A stretch of 64,000 nt of DNA from an uncultured Acholeplasmatales bacterium. Lineage in GTDB: Bacteria > Bacillota_I > Bacilli_A > Acholeplasmatales > Anaeroplasmataceae. Below the pieces are notes generated by a model that was not told the DNA's origin, did no database searches, and worked only from the letters and a program-made list of their open reading frames with translations. This document shows, in pieces, positions 44,276-54,392 of this stretch (the first letter of the stretch is position 1; each line of letters begins with the position of its first letter). A program made the position numbers and the translations under genes. The stretch is from assembly GCA_944324805.1 (NCBI GenBank), contig CALUXS010000004.1, positions 62,001 through 126,000 of the forward strand, in the 5' to 3' direction.

Positions 44276-46831
44276 ATGCGGAAAGTTTTATCGTTTTTTA
44301 GTACTTTATCATTGATGATTTTACTTGTTTTTGGAATTACATCCTGTAACAAGGAAGACGGAAAAAATGATGATACGTACTATACTGTTAGCTATGTAGA
44401 TGCTACTAATAACAATGAGATTTTAAAAGAATCTCAGGTTCTAGAAGGAGAAAAGGCAGAACGTTATACACCTGAAAAGGAAGGTTATGTATTCGATGAC
44501 TGGTATGCCACTCCATCACTAACTAGAAAATTTGACTTTGACTCACCTATAACTAAAGACACTACTATTTTTGGTTACTTCACTTCTGACGAATTCGAAA
44601 AAGATAGTAGGGATTTTTATATTTTAGGTTCAAGTTCTGATAATAATTCAATTTTATACAACACTCAATGGAAAATTAAAAATGATACTCAAAAATTAAC
44701 AAAATCTGAAAATGAAAATGTTAATGAATACACAGTGACATTAGATTTATATGTTGGCGATTCATTTCAATTTGCTATTAATGATGATTTTGAAAACCAA
44801 CGTGGATATGGGTATTTAAATGGTGAACCTGAAAAATACTTCAAAGAAAATAAAAATTTCCTAGATCCTAATTCTAGAAAAGCAAACATCAGTGTTTTAG
44901 AAGCAGGAAATTATACTTTTACTTTAACAACTCATCCTTGGAGTGATGAATATGAAACAACAAACCCTTCATACACTGAAGAAAATAAGGAAGTATTTAA
45001 TTACAACGTTACTGATACTATTTCTTTCGTACGTAATGGTGATCCTATAGTTGCACCAAGCACAGAGCTTCTTGATATCCACATTAAAGGTAGTTATATT
45101 ACAGGATGGAATCATGATACATCTGCTGAATACACAATGACATATAATGCAGAAACAGATACTTATGAATATAGCCACGAAATTATTGAAGGCGATAGTT
45201 TTATGTTCTATAACTTTATAAAATATGTTGATGAAAATGGTGAGGAACATACAACTTTAGGTTCTGTTGTAATAAATGCAGATTCTGTTGATCGCGAAAA
45301 TTCTGACTTAGATGCCCTTATTCTAAACCCTGCATCAAACATTATGGCTGCTAAGCGTGGTACTTTTAGTTTTAGTTATAAACGTCAAACTAATCTAGTA
45401 ACCATCAAATATGATCCTACATTCACTTCTACTTATACACCTGCTGATACTTGGTATATTTCTGGTAGCGGAATAACTGAACCTCTAAAAAGTTCAGCAT
45501 TTGGAAATAACTTAACAGATGCACAAAAATTTACAAAGGTTGAAGGCAAGGATAATACATATGAAATGACTCTTGATTTAGCTGTAGGTGATTTATTCCA
45601 AATTGTACATGATAAGAACTATTCTCGCTCACATAGTTATCAATATATTGTTGAACCAGAAAAAGATGGTAAAACTTATTTTTCAAGTGGTGAAAATATA
45701 AGAGTTGAGGTGGCTGGTAATTATACATTAACCCTAGAATTAAGCGAAGAATCACCAATGGATGATAAAATAACTTGGGTTAGAAATGGTGACATTGTCC
45801 AAGAATTACCTATTTCATTCGATGTATTTATGAAAAACTCACCTGATGATGGTTCAGAAAATTGGGAAATTTCAGATCGTTATACTACAACTGATGGTGT
45901 AGTTGAAATAAGAGCATTATTCAAGGCTGGTACAAATTTCTGTTTCATTTACTATAACCCAGGTGTTCCTATTGAAGAGGTAGGTAGTTATAATAATCCA
46001 GGAACCTTAATCACAGGATCTATGAAGGGAACAACTGGTTCTTATAATGATAATTTTTCAATAAATGAAAATGATTTTGTATGTAATGTAGAAGGATTCT
46101 ATGTAATTCAAATTGACTTTAATCCTGGAACACCAACTGTAAACTTTGTAGAATATAATGAAAAGATGCCTGAATTTGAAGCAATCATTAAAGGACCTGC
46201 ATATGATGGAACTTGGAACAACTCAGATAAATACCAATCTCAAGATGGAAAAGTAGAAATGATTTTGGATTTGACATCTGGTGATAATAATAACAACGAA
46301 TTTATGTTTGCTTGGTTTGATGATAAGGCACCATCTTATGGCTATGCTATTGCATATAGTGCTATGGGAACAAGTGGAACAGCAAATAACCTATTCACTC
46401 AACAAAGTGGTGGAGGAAACAATTTCGTTTGTACTAAGAGTGGTACTTATAAAGTTGTAATAGATATGTCATCAGGCGATGTTGTAGTAGATTTTTACAA
46501 AGTAGATTGGCAATATTTAGTTAAAGGAACCGCTATAGAAGAGGGATGGGATGGAACTGATAAAGAAAATGTTTTTGGAGAACGTGCTGAATTTATCGTT
46601 AATTTCATAAATGAAAATGGCGAATTTATGTTTGCTTGGTTTGATGATAAGGCACCATCTTATGGCTATGCTATTGCATATAGTGCTATGGGAACAAGTG
46701 GAACAGCAAACAACCTATTCACTCAACAAAGTGGTGGAGGTAATAATTTTGTTTGTACTAAGAGTGGTACTTATAAAGTTGTACTTCAATTTGTAAATGG
46801 AGAAATTGTAGTAGATTTCTACAATCTCTAA
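44276..46831 (+). CDS. Large multi-module surface lipoprotein, probable glucan binding
   Basis: 851 residues with lipobox I-T-S-C. An InlB-type repeat (about 40-105) is followed by modules of 110-130 residues. Two begin D-F-Y-I-L-G-S and T-W-Y-I-S-G-S and carry E-Y-T-V-T-L-D-L-Y-V-G-D-S-F-Q-F and Y-E-M-T-L-D-L-A-V-G-D-L-F-Q-I. They are related to the module in the 41314 lipoprotein. The C-terminal third holds repeats with F-M-F-A-W-F-D-D-K-A-P-S-Y-G-Y, the last two nearly identical. No catalytic site is seen. Promoter and context point to alpha-glucan capture. Confidence 0.72.
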   Translation: MRKVLSFFSTLSLMILLVFGITSCNKEDGKNDDTYYTVSYVDATNNNEILKESQVLEGEKAERYTPEKEGYVFDDWYATPSLTRKFDFDSPITKDTTIFGYFTSDEFEKDSRDFYILGSSSDNNSILYNTQWKIKNDTQKLTKSENENVNEYTVTLDLYVGDSFQFAINDDFENQRGYGYLNGEPEKYFKENKNFLDPNSRKANISVLEAGNYTFTLTTHPWSDEYETTNPSYTEENKEVFNYNVTDTISFVRNGDPIVAPSTELLDIHIKGSYITGWNHDTSAEYTMTYNAETDTYEYSHEIIEGDSFMFYNFIKYVDENGEEHTTLGSVVINADSVDRENSDLDALILNPASNIMAAKRGTFSFSYKRQTNLVTIKYDPTFTSTYTPADTWYISGSGITEPLKSSAFGNNLTDAQKFTKVEGKDNTYEMTLDLAVGDLFQIVHDKNYSRSHSYQYIVEPEKDGKTYFSSGENIRVEVAGNYTLTLELSEESPMDDKITWVRNGDIVQELPISFDVFMKNSPDDGSENWEISDRYTTTDGVVEIRALFKAGTNFCFIYYNPGVPIEEVGSYNNPGTLITGSMKGTTGSYNDNFSINENDFVCNVEGFYVIQIDFNPGTPTVNFVEYNEKMPEFEAIIKGPAYDGTWNNSDKYQSQDGKVEMILDLTSGDNNNNEFMFAWFDDKAPSYGYAIAYSAMGTSGTANNLFTQQSGGGNNFVCTKSGTYKVVIDMSSGDVVVDFYKVDWQYLVKGTAIEEGWDGTDKENVFGERAEFIVNFINENGEFMFAWFDDKAPSYGYAIAYSAMGTSGTANNLFTQQSGGGNNFVCTKSGTYKVVLQFVNGEIVVDFYNL
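46298..46784 (+). repeat. Direct repeat, about 163 bp, period 324 bp
   Basis: The segments starting gaatttatgtttgc at 46298 and 46622 are almost identical for about 160 bases and code for the same module. The intervening 160 bases differ. This suggests recent duplication or gene conversion. Confidence 0.9.
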
Positions 46832-46865
46832 TTTTAAGCCCCCATCTATATTTATAATATAGTTA

Positions 46866-46898
46866 AAAAGAGGTTAGTTATTTAACTAACTTCTTTTG
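46866..46898 (+). terminator. Terminator after the large lipoprotein
   Basis: AAAAGAGGTTAGTT (46866-46879) pairs with AACTAACTTCTTTT (46884-46897) with one G-U pair. Confidence 0.7.
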
Positions 46899-46918
46899 AT
46901 TATCTAAGAGGTGATAAA

Positions 46919-47476
46919 ATGAACGAAAATACAAAAAATAGCTTAATTAATGCATTTTTAAGACTGAGGAAAAATACGCCTTTAGAAAATTTAAAATTAA
47001 AAACTCTAATTAAAGAAGCAAAAATTGGAAAAGCTACATTTTACTTACACTACAAAGATATTTACGATTTTTCTTATAAGCTGCAAATTTCTACTATTAA
47101 GAAAATAATTGATACAATAAACATTTCTAAGCCTCTAGAAAATACATATAAGGATATTATCACTAATTTATACAAAAAAATGATTGAGGAAAAAGAAACA
47201 CTAAAAATATTATTCAATGGTTCACAAATATCAAATTTAGCTCTAATACTAGAAAGCGAAGCTAAACAACGTTTATTCAACACATTTCCTGAATACAAAG
47301 CATCATTAGAAATAAACACATTATTGTCCTATCAAATATATGGAAGTTGTTATACTTATCTAGAAAATTATAAAAAATTAGATGACAATATTTTATTTGA
47401 GCAAATATTAAAACTTTCAATAACATTAATTGAGAGCTTTAAAGAAGAAAATAAACAAAAAAACTCACTTCAATAA
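46919..47476 (+). CDS. TetR-family regulator
   Basis: 185 residues. The N-terminal HTH reads L-K-T-L-I-K-E-A-K-I-G-K-A-T-F-Y-L-H-Y-K-D-I-Y-D-F (about residues 26-50), the standard TetR pattern. The rest is an all-helical ligand and dimer domain with no recognisable specificity. AAGAGGTG precedes the ATG. It ends convergently with the amidohydrolase gene, overlapping it by 12 bases. Its targets are unknown. Confidence 0.85.
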   Translation: MNENTKNSLINAFLRLRKNTPLENLKLKTLIKEAKIGKATFYLHYKDIYDFSYKLQISTIKKIIDTINISKPLENTYKDIITNLYKKMIEEKETLKILFNGSQISNLALILESEAKQRLFNTFPEYKASLEINTLLSYQIYGSCYTYLENYKKLDDNILFEQILKLSITLIESFKEENKQKNSLQ

Positions 47477-47490
47477 GTGAGTTTTTTTAT
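47461..47490. terminator. Bidirectional terminator inside overlapping 3' ends
   Basis: AAACTCACTT (47461-47470) and AAGTGAGTTT (47475-47484), flanked by A and T runs. It overlaps the stop codons of both convergent genes. Confidence 0.85.
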
Positions 47491-48292
47491 TCAAATTATA
47501 TACATATATTGCATTTTTATACATTAACTTATTATAAGCAGTATTTGAAATTTTAGTTATTTTTTTTATATCAAAATAATCTCTATATTTCTCGTAATGA
47601 TCTATGCCATTGATTGGTGCATCTGTTCCAAAAATAATTTTATCTTCTCCACCATCTTTTATTATATTTATTACTTCTTCAAATGGTAGCCATGCAGTAT
47701 CTGCATATAAATTATCTAATTCTAAAAGCATTCTTCTAGCAGTAGTAAAATCATCTTGCATTAATTCTAAATGTGCCATTATGAATTTCACCTTAGGATA
47801 TTTTTTTGCCATCTCATAAGTATATTTTGCTTGTGAATATTCATCGATAGCACAATGAACTAATATTGGCAAATTGTATTTTTCAGCAAAATATATGTAA
47901 GGTACAATTTTGTCACTTGTGATTTTTAATTTAGAATGATATGGATGAAATTTTAATCCTTTAATTTTATCTCTATTTTTTAAAATTATTTCCCCTAATT
48001 CTTTACTAAAACCTTCTGTATTAGGCTTGCACCATGGTAAAATAAATAATTTCTCATTATTTTTGGTTACTTCTAAAAGTGATTTAATTAAAGATATTTG
48101 ACTATTTTCTTGATTTATAAATTCATATCCACATTCAGTATCTCTTGTTTCTATAGCATCTATATTAGAAACTATCGCATAGTCAACTTCTTCTTTATTC
48201 ATAACCGAACATAATAATGAAAGAGAAACATTTAGAAAATTTTGATTTTCAGCATTACTAGCAATAATATGGGTATGTGCATCGATAAACAT
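47465..48292 (-). CDS. Amidohydrolase-2-family metal-dependent hydrolase
   Basis: 275 residues. The metal site is shown by D-A-H-T-H (residues 4-8), P-I-L-V-H-C-A-I near residue 149, V-K-F-I-M-A-H-L-E-L and I-I-F-G-T-D-A-P-I (Asp near 222). It resembles TatD/amidohydrolase-2 enzymes, which act on amides, decarboxylation substrates or lactones. It is a single gene with no informative partner. Confidence 0.85.
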   Translation of the reverse strand: MFIDAHTHIIASNAENQNFLNVSLSLLCSVMNKEEVDYAIVSNIDAIETRDTECGYEFINQENSQISLIKSLLEVTKNNEKLFILPWCKPNTEGFSKELGEIILKNRDKIKGLKFHPYHSKLKITSDKIVPYIYFAEKYNLPILVHCAIDEYSQAKYTYEMAKKYPKVKFIMAHLELMQDDFTTARRMLLELDNLYADTAWLPFEEVINIIKDGGEDKIIFGTDAPINGIDHYEKYRDYFDIKKITKISNTAYNKLMYKNAIYVYNLNKKTHLLK

Positions 48293-48353
48293 AGTTAAAA
48301 AACCTCTATACTAAATTTAATCCCTATAGGAATGCCTATAGGGATTAATAATA

Positions 48354-50648
48354 TTAAATATGCCAAATCTCTTCAACATAATCTCTAATTGAACGATCAG
48401 AACTAAACTTACCAGCATTAGCCATATTTTTTAAGCATTTATAGAAATATTCGTTACTACCATATTCTTTAAAAGCCTTAAGCTTTGTTTCAATATATGA
48501 TGCAAAATCATAAGCTACAAGGTATGTATCATTATGATAAAGTGTGTCATAGATGCTCTTCAATACACCTGTGTTATTATCATTAAATGTACCATCTACT
48601 AATGTTTCAACAACACGTTTAAGTTTTAAATTTCCATTAATTATAGCACCTGAATTATAGTTATTTTTTACTTCTTTAACTTCTTCAACTGTAGCTCCAA
48701 AGATATAATTATTCTCTTTTCCTGCTTCTTCACATATTTCAACATTAGCTCCATCTAAAGTTCCTAATGTTGGTGTTCCATTAAGCATAAATTTCATATT
48801 TCCGGTACCAGACGCTTCCATACCAGCCATAGATATTTGTTCAGAAAAATCACACGCACAAACAAGTTTTTCAGCATAGCTTACATTATAATTTTGTACA
48901 AATACAACTTTTATTCTACTTGAAATCTCTTGATCATTATTAATTAAATTTGCAATTTCGTTAATAAATTTAATGATTGCCTTTGCCATATAATATCCAG
49001 GAGCTGATTTAGCACCAAATATAAATGTTACCTTTGGCAAATCCTTTAAATTTCCTTCTTTTAATTCAAAGTAAATATATAATATGCTAAGAGCGTTTAG
49101 TAATTGTCGCTTATACTCATGAAGTCTTTTAATTTGAATATCAAATATTGAATCAGCATCAATCTCTATTCCTTCATGTTTTTTGATGTAATCTGCTAAA
49201 ATCAATTTATTTTCATGCTTTATATTTTTAAAAGCCTCAACAAATTCTTTGTTGTTTATATATGATTCTAAATTGACTAAAGAATCTAAATTAGTTGGCC
49301 ATTTATCACCTATTAACTTTGTGATTTCTTTTGCCATTTTAGGATTATTTAATAATAACCATCTTCTTGGCGTAATACCATTAGTAACATTTACAAACTT
49401 CTCAGGATATATTTCATACCAATCTTTAAATGTATCATTCTTTAAAATTTCTGTATGAATTCGTGCAACTCCATTTACTTTTCCTGCTACATAGATGGCT
49501 AAATTTGCCATATAAGCAACATCATCGCGAACAATGAAGAAACGATGATCGTTTAGATTATGTCTAATATCGTTTTCTAGCATTTTTAAAATTTCACCAA
49601 TAGCAGGAATTAGTTCATAAATCATTCCAAGAGGCCAACGCTCTAATGCCTCACCCATAATTGTATGATTAGTAAAATTGAATGTCTTTTTAGCAATAGC
49701 TAAAGCATCTTCAAAACTTAATCCTTCAGTAGTTAATACTCTAATTAATTCAGGAATAGCAAGAACAGGATGAGTATCATTTAATTGGAAAATAATATAT
49801 TCGTTTAACTTAGTGAAATCATTGCTAATTTTCTTATATTTATTAACAACATCTTGAATAGTAGCACTAACCATAAAATATTGTTGACGTAAACGAAGTT
49901 TTTTACCTTCATAAGTATTGTCATTAGGATACAACACTGCTGTTATCTCTTCTGCTTTATAATCATTTTCAGCAATTTTTAAACCTTGCATATTATCAAA
50001 AGCCTTAAAATCAAATTTATTTATTGCTTCTGACTGCCATAAACGAAGTGTATTTATAGTTTTTAAATTATAACCTATTACGGCAGTATCATATGGAACA
50101 GCTCTTACGCTATAATCTGCAAAATTAACTATTACACTTTCATCTTCTTTTCTAAAGCTAAATGGATCTCCCCACTTTAACCAATCATCTGCTTCCTCAT
50201 TTTGAAAACCGTCAACAAATGATTGCTTAAATAATCCGAAACGATAACGTAAACCATAACCATCAACCTTTTTTCCGATTGATGCAGCTGATTCAAGGAA
50301 ACAAGCAGCAAGTCTACCTAAGCCACCATTACCTAAAGCAGCATCCTCAACGTCCTCAAATGAATTAAAATCGATTCCCTTAGATTCTAATGCTTTTTTT
50401 ACATCCTCTATTACACCCATATTAAGCATATTAGCATAAAGTAGACGACCAATTAAAAATTCTGCAGATAAATAACCTACACGCTTTGAAGTGCTGTGAA
50501 TACTTTTTTGCCAATCCTTATTCACATAGCCCATCAAAACTTTACCTAAAGAATTGTACAATTCCTTTAAGTTAGCGTTTTCAATTTCAACACCATAATC
50601 ATAATTTAAACTTTGTTTAAACTCTTTAATAAGTGAATTACTTGTCAT
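48354..50648 (-). CDS. glgP: Glycogen/maltodextrin phosphorylase
   Basis: 764 residues, slightly short but complete (GT35). The PLP site is E-A-S-G-T-G-N-M-K-F-M-L-N-G near residues 605-618, with the Schiff-base Lys. G-G-L-G-R-L-A-A-C-F-L-E-S lies near residue 107. It releases glucose-1-phosphate from alpha-1,4-glucans. It complements the MalQ/ABC operon. Promoter is at 50694-50721. A hairpin without T-run (48319-48346) follows. Confidence 0.96.
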   Translation of the reverse strand: MTSNSLIKEFKQSLNYDYGVEIENANLKELYNSLGKVLMGYVNKDWQKSIHSTSKRVGYLSAEFLIGRLLYANMLNMGVIEDVKKALESKGIDFNSFEDVEDAALGNGGLGRLAACFLESAASIGKKVDGYGLRYRFGLFKQSFVDGFQNEEADDWLKWGDPFSFRKEDESVIVNFADYSVRAVPYDTAVIGYNLKTINTLRLWQSEAINKFDFKAFDNMQGLKIAENDYKAEEITAVLYPNDNTYEGKKLRLRQQYFMVSATIQDVVNKYKKISNDFTKLNEYIIFQLNDTHPVLAIPELIRVLTTEGLSFEDALAIAKKTFNFTNHTIMGEALERWPLGMIYELIPAIGEILKMLENDIRHNLNDHRFFIVRDDVAYMANLAIYVAGKVNGVARIHTEILKNDTFKDWYEIYPEKFVNVTNGITPRRWLLLNNPKMAKEITKLIGDKWPTNLDSLVNLESYINNKEFVEAFKNIKHENKLILADYIKKHEGIEIDADSIFDIQIKRLHEYKRQLLNALSILYIYFELKEGNLKDLPKVTFIFGAKSAPGYYMAKAIIKFINEIANLINNDQEISSRIKVVFVQNYNVSYAEKLVCACDFSEQISMAGMEASGTGNMKFMLNGTPTLGTLDGANVEICEEAGKENNYIFGATVEEVKEVKNNYNSGAIINGNLKLKRVVETLVDGTFNDNNTGVLKSIYDTLYHNDTYLVAYDFASYIETKLKAFKEYGSNEYFYKCLKNMANAGKFSSDRSIRDYVEEIWHI

Positions 50649-50693
50649 AAAATTCTCCTTTATTTACTTATAGATTTGAACTTACACATCTTC

Positions 50694-50721
50694 ATTATAC
50701 TTAAAATACACTATAAGTCAA
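50694..50721 (-). promoter_or_regulatory. glgP promoter
   Basis: -35 TTGACT (50716-50721), 16-bp spacer, consensus -10 TATAAT (50694-50699). No LacI-type palindrome is nearby. Confidence 0.75.
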
Positions 50722-50787
50722 TAATTTTATTTAATTTTTAACTTAATTTCTTTACTTTTTTAAGTAAATAAAAATACCTAGCTAAAG

Positions 50788-52347
50788 CTAGGATTTTTTG
50801 TATTTAAAATTACTCCAAGAAATCTTAGAATTCTTATCACTTTTACCTGTAAGAGCAATAAAAACACCTGTATGTGCATCATTTAAATCAGGAGATATCG
50901 ATTTTCCATCTAGAATTTTTTCATACTTCTTACCATCTACAAATACACTAAATAAATAGTCTTGATCATTAGCACTTATAATTGTTTTAAAATCATTACA
51001 ATCTACTAAATAAGAAGCAAAACTTCTATAATTTCCATTATAGTTTCTAACGAAGCTAATTAAATTTTTATCATTACTTTTAGTTATTTCAACCCCGATA
51101 TATGTATTATATTTCAAGAAACATAAAATTGCCGCTACATCGTTATCATGAAAATCTATTAATGATAAATCTACACTAGAATTAAATTTCCAGCTTGTTT
51201 GTCTAACACCAATGAAGCTATCTTCATATGTATTTAATAACTGCATCATTATATTATTTTTTCTTACCAATGACACATTATCCTTAGTAGCTTTTTTTAT
51301 TGTACACCACTTTATTTTTAACGATTCATTAGAAAAATTTATTGGTACATCTTTTTCCACTTTTTCAACTAAACCCTTAGGAGCGTCATAGCTAAATTCT
51401 AATTTACCTGTAATAGGACTCAAAAGAGGACTTATATCATCAGGCCAAACAACAGGAAAAATAAATGTTTCACGTCCTAAATTTCTATAATAACCACCAA
51501 ACGTATATTTAACATTAAACCCATTATAATAACCGCCTCTTGGTCTAGAGGCTAAGCATACACCATACCATTCATGGTTTTTTAGTTCAACTAAATCTGC
51601 ATGTCCTACATTTTGAATTGGATGTGTTTTTAACAAATTTTTATGAGTTAATAATGGGTTTCTTACTGAGCCCTCATATGGTCCAAAAATGTTTTCACTT
51701 CTAGCCATAGTAACAGTATGATTATGAAGCGTACCGCCTTCAGCTATTAATAAATAATAATATCCATTTCTTTTATAAATATGAGGACCTTCTGGGAAAA
51801 GACCACCCGTACCATTCCATATTGAATACTTTTTACCAATTAACCTATGTTCGTCTAACTTTATTTCTTGAATCCATATTTCCGTTTTTCCACCACCAAT
51901 TCCACTATCACGATTGGCAATAAAATATGATTTACCATCATCATCAAAAAATAATGAACTATCTATACCATAAGCATCTTTTATAAAATGACATTTGCTC
52001 CATGGCCCTTTTGGGTTCTTACTTTCACATATAAAATGGTTATTACCCCAATCATCACATTCCTTTGGAATTCTAGTAGATGATACATAAAAAGTTCCAT
52101 CATTATATCTAATTGTTGCTGCCATCACTCCACCTGAAGGATTTACATTGCTTAGATCAAGACCTTGTTCTTCTCTATCTATTACATTGCCAATTTGCTT
52201 CCAGTGGACTAAATCACGAGAATGCCAAACAGGAATAGCAGGATAGTATTCAAAGGTTGAATTAACTAAATAAAAATCATCTTCTACTCTAACTATCGAA
52301 GGATCTGGATAAAAACCTGCAATTATAGGATTTCTAATTTTTTTCAT
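50788..52347 (-). CDS. GH43 beta-xylosidase/arabinofuranosidase
   Basis: 519 residues. The five-bladed propeller (about 1-310) begins N-P-I-I-A-G-F-Y-P-D-P-S-I with the catalytic base Asp. The pKa-modulating Asp is in Y-G-I-D-S-S-L-F-F-D, and the Glu acid is probable in F-P-E-G-P-H-I-Y. A C-terminal beta-sandwich (about 325-519) of the beta-xylosidase C2 type is present. No signal peptide, so it acts on imported oligosaccharides. Specificity between xylose and arabinose is not decidable. Last gene of the GH36-GH31-GH43 operon. Confidence 0.93.
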   Translation of the reverse strand: MKKIRNPIIAGFYPDPSIVRVEDDFYLVNSTFEYYPAIPVWHSRDLVHWKQIGNVIDREEQGLDLSNVNPSGGVMAATIRYNDGTFYVSSTRIPKECDDWGNNHFICESKNPKGPWSKCHFIKDAYGIDSSLFFDDDGKSYFIANRDSGIGGGKTEIWIQEIKLDEHRLIGKKYSIWNGTGGLFPEGPHIYKRNGYYYLLIAEGGTLHNHTVTMARSENIFGPYEGSVRNPLLTHKNLLKTHPIQNVGHADLVELKNHEWYGVCLASRPRGGYYNGFNVKYTFGGYYRNLGRETFIFPVVWPDDISPLLSPITGKLEFSYDAPKGLVEKVEKDVPINFSNESLKIKWCTIKKATKDNVSLVRKNNIMMQLLNTYEDSFIGVRQTSWKFNSSVDLSLIDFHDNDVAAILCFLKYNTYIGVEITKSNDKNLISFVRNYNGNYRSFASYLVDCNDFKTIISANDQDYLFSVFVDGKKYEKILDGKSISPDLNDAHTGVFIALTGKSDKNSKISWSNFKYKKS

Positions 52348-52368
52348 AATAACTCCCCTAATTAAAAA

Positions 52369-54390
52369 CTATAATTTAATTATCGTTTTTTCTTCATTAG
52401 CTACTATTTCATATTTTTTAATTTCTGAATTTATATACTTTCCATCATCTAAAAAATATTCATATTTTGCTGTTGGATTTACATTAGCAATTGCAATCAA
52501 ATCAAGCATATTTAACTTACTTGTAGAATTTTTTGGTTCGGTTAACAAAAGCATTTTACCAGGAAGAATAAAGACTAAAACCTCAAATAATTTTACGCTA
52601 ATGAAATGATGACCCTTTGACATCTTTTTAGTATCATAATCATTATAACCTCTAAATCTCACTAAAAGCATATCTTCTGGTAAATATACATACCTTTTTG
52701 TCGTATTTGGTTTATAGACAGGAGCAATCATAATAGAATCACCTACTATCAATTCATCTTCAATCTCAAGACAGCACTCATCATTTTGATATTTTAATGC
52801 CAATGGTGTGAATAATAGGGTGTTATTCTTTAATGCTTTTAAATATTCACTATATAAATATGGCATTAATGCATATCTTAATTTTATTAGATTACTAAAC
52901 TCCTTAGGATTTGAGAAATTATATAATTCTTGATTTCTTGTTCCTATTGAAGAATGATTTCTAAATAATGGCGTAAATAAAGAAAATTCTAACCATCTAC
53001 AAACTAATTCTCTAGTGGCATCACTACCAAATCCACCTGTATCGGCACCTGAATACAAGAAACCAACCATATTCAAATTAGGCATCATTTTGATATTTAA
53101 CTCTAAGTGGCTCCACCAAGATCTATTATCTCCAGTCCATATTCCGCTATAGCGATGCATACCAATACATGATGAACGAGAAATTAAAAACATTCTTTCC
53201 TTATAGTTTTCCTTAAAATACTCACTTGTTCCCTTTACCATATTGTATCCGTAAAGGTTATGAACATCATAATGATTAAGTTTTTTATTTTCAACTACAT
53301 GATACATATCCTTATAATCTAAGATATTATTGGCAAGCTTTTCAAAATTTCCTAACAATGCCCAATAATCATATACATTTAAATCAAGTGTATCCTTTGT
53401 TTCTTTTACTGCTTTGATAGCTATTTCTAAACGTTTAGGTGTATAAAATATTGCTGGTTCATTCATATCATTCCAAAAGCCATCTAGTCCTAAGGAAATT
53501 AATTTTTTATAGTGACTACCAAACCACTTACTAGCATTAGAGTTTAAAAAGTCAGGAAAATGTACTAGACCAGGCCACACAGATGCTATAAAAGGATTAC
53601 CATTTTCATCCTGGCAAAAATAATTATTTTTTATTCCCTCTTCATATACATCATATCCACTTTCAATTTTTACACCTGCATCAATTATAGGTATTAAATG
53701 AATTCCTTTTTGTTTCAAATTTGCTATAAAATCTTTCAAATTAGGAAAAGCTTCACTATTAATTGTAAAATCTTTGAACCTCTCCATATAATCAATATCT
53801 AGATAAACAGCATCTAAAGGAATATCATTTTCCTCATATTTATCCACAACATTTTTTATATCTTCTTCGTTTTTATATCCCCAACGTGATTGTTGATATC
53901 CAAAACCATAAAGAGGAGGTAAATAGCTTTCTCCAATTAATATTCTAAACTCCTTTATTATATCTAAAGAATTCTCACCCTTTATGAAAAAACAAGCTCC
54001 ATTCCATTCTTCCATAGTTATTCTAATAAGATTACTATCAGTGAAACCAACATCAAAAGTCACTTTACTAGGAGTATCAAAAAATAAAGCAATTGGGTTA
54101 TCACGATGAATTAACAAAAAGTTATGTGCCCCATATAAACTTGGTGATTCTTCAAGATGCATTACAACATCACTACAAAAGCTTGAATAAATGCCTCCTC
54201 TTTTATTCATTCCTCTTGTACTCTGACCAAGTCCATATACTACATCCCTAGGATTTAGGTTAATTCTAATTTCATTATTTTCATAGATTATTTCTTGTGG
54301 TAATTCTTTAACATCATTATAATTATTTCCAACAATTGTATTAGTTTCAATGATTTTTTTAGCAAAAGAATACTTATAAATAATAGCCAT
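52369..54390 (-). CDS. GH31 alpha-glucosidase/alpha-xylosidase
   Basis: 673 residues, cytoplasmic. D-G-F-W-N-D-M-N-E-P-A (nucleophile Asp) near residue 308, Y-L-D-I-D-Y-M near residue 193, and W-T-G-D-N-R-S-W-W (acid Asp) near residue 413 mark the active site. It removes terminal alpha-linked glucose or xylose. It lies 2 bases from the GH36 gene and 21 from GH43. The three together suit hemicellulose or mixed oligosaccharides. Confidence 0.94.
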   Translation of the reverse strand: MAIIYKYSFAKKIIETNTIVGNNYNDVKELPQEIIYENNEIRINLNPRDVVYGLGQSTRGMNKRGGIYSSFCSDVVMHLEESPSLYGAHNFLLIHRDNPIALFFDTPSKVTFDVGFTDSNLIRITMEEWNGACFFIKGENSLDIIKEFRILIGESYLPPLYGFGYQQSRWGYKNEEDIKNVVDKYEENDIPLDAVYLDIDYMERFKDFTINSEAFPNLKDFIANLKQKGIHLIPIIDAGVKIESGYDVYEEGIKNNYFCQDENGNPFIASVWPGLVHFPDFLNSNASKWFGSHYKKLISLGLDGFWNDMNEPAIFYTPKRLEIAIKAVKETKDTLDLNVYDYWALLGNFEKLANNILDYKDMYHVVENKKLNHYDVHNLYGYNMVKGTSEYFKENYKERMFLISRSSCIGMHRYSGIWTGDNRSWWSHLELNIKMMPNLNMVGFLYSGADTGGFGSDATRELVCRWLEFSLFTPLFRNHSSIGTRNQELYNFSNPKEFSNLIKLRYALMPYLYSEYLKALKNNTLLFTPLALKYQNDECCLEIEDELIVGDSIMIAPVYKPNTTKRYVYLPEDMLLVRFRGYNDYDTKKMSKGHHFISVKLFEVLVFILPGKMLLLTEPKNSTSKLNMLDLIAIANVNPTAKYEYFLDDGKYINSEIKKYEIVANEEKTIIKL

Positions 54391-54392
54391 TT

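Noticed and set aside
48319-48346. Perfect 12-bp inverted repeat after glgP as terminator
   Set aside because: Stem is strong but lacks a T-run on the minus strand; possibly an mRNA end-protecting hairpin. Left out of features.
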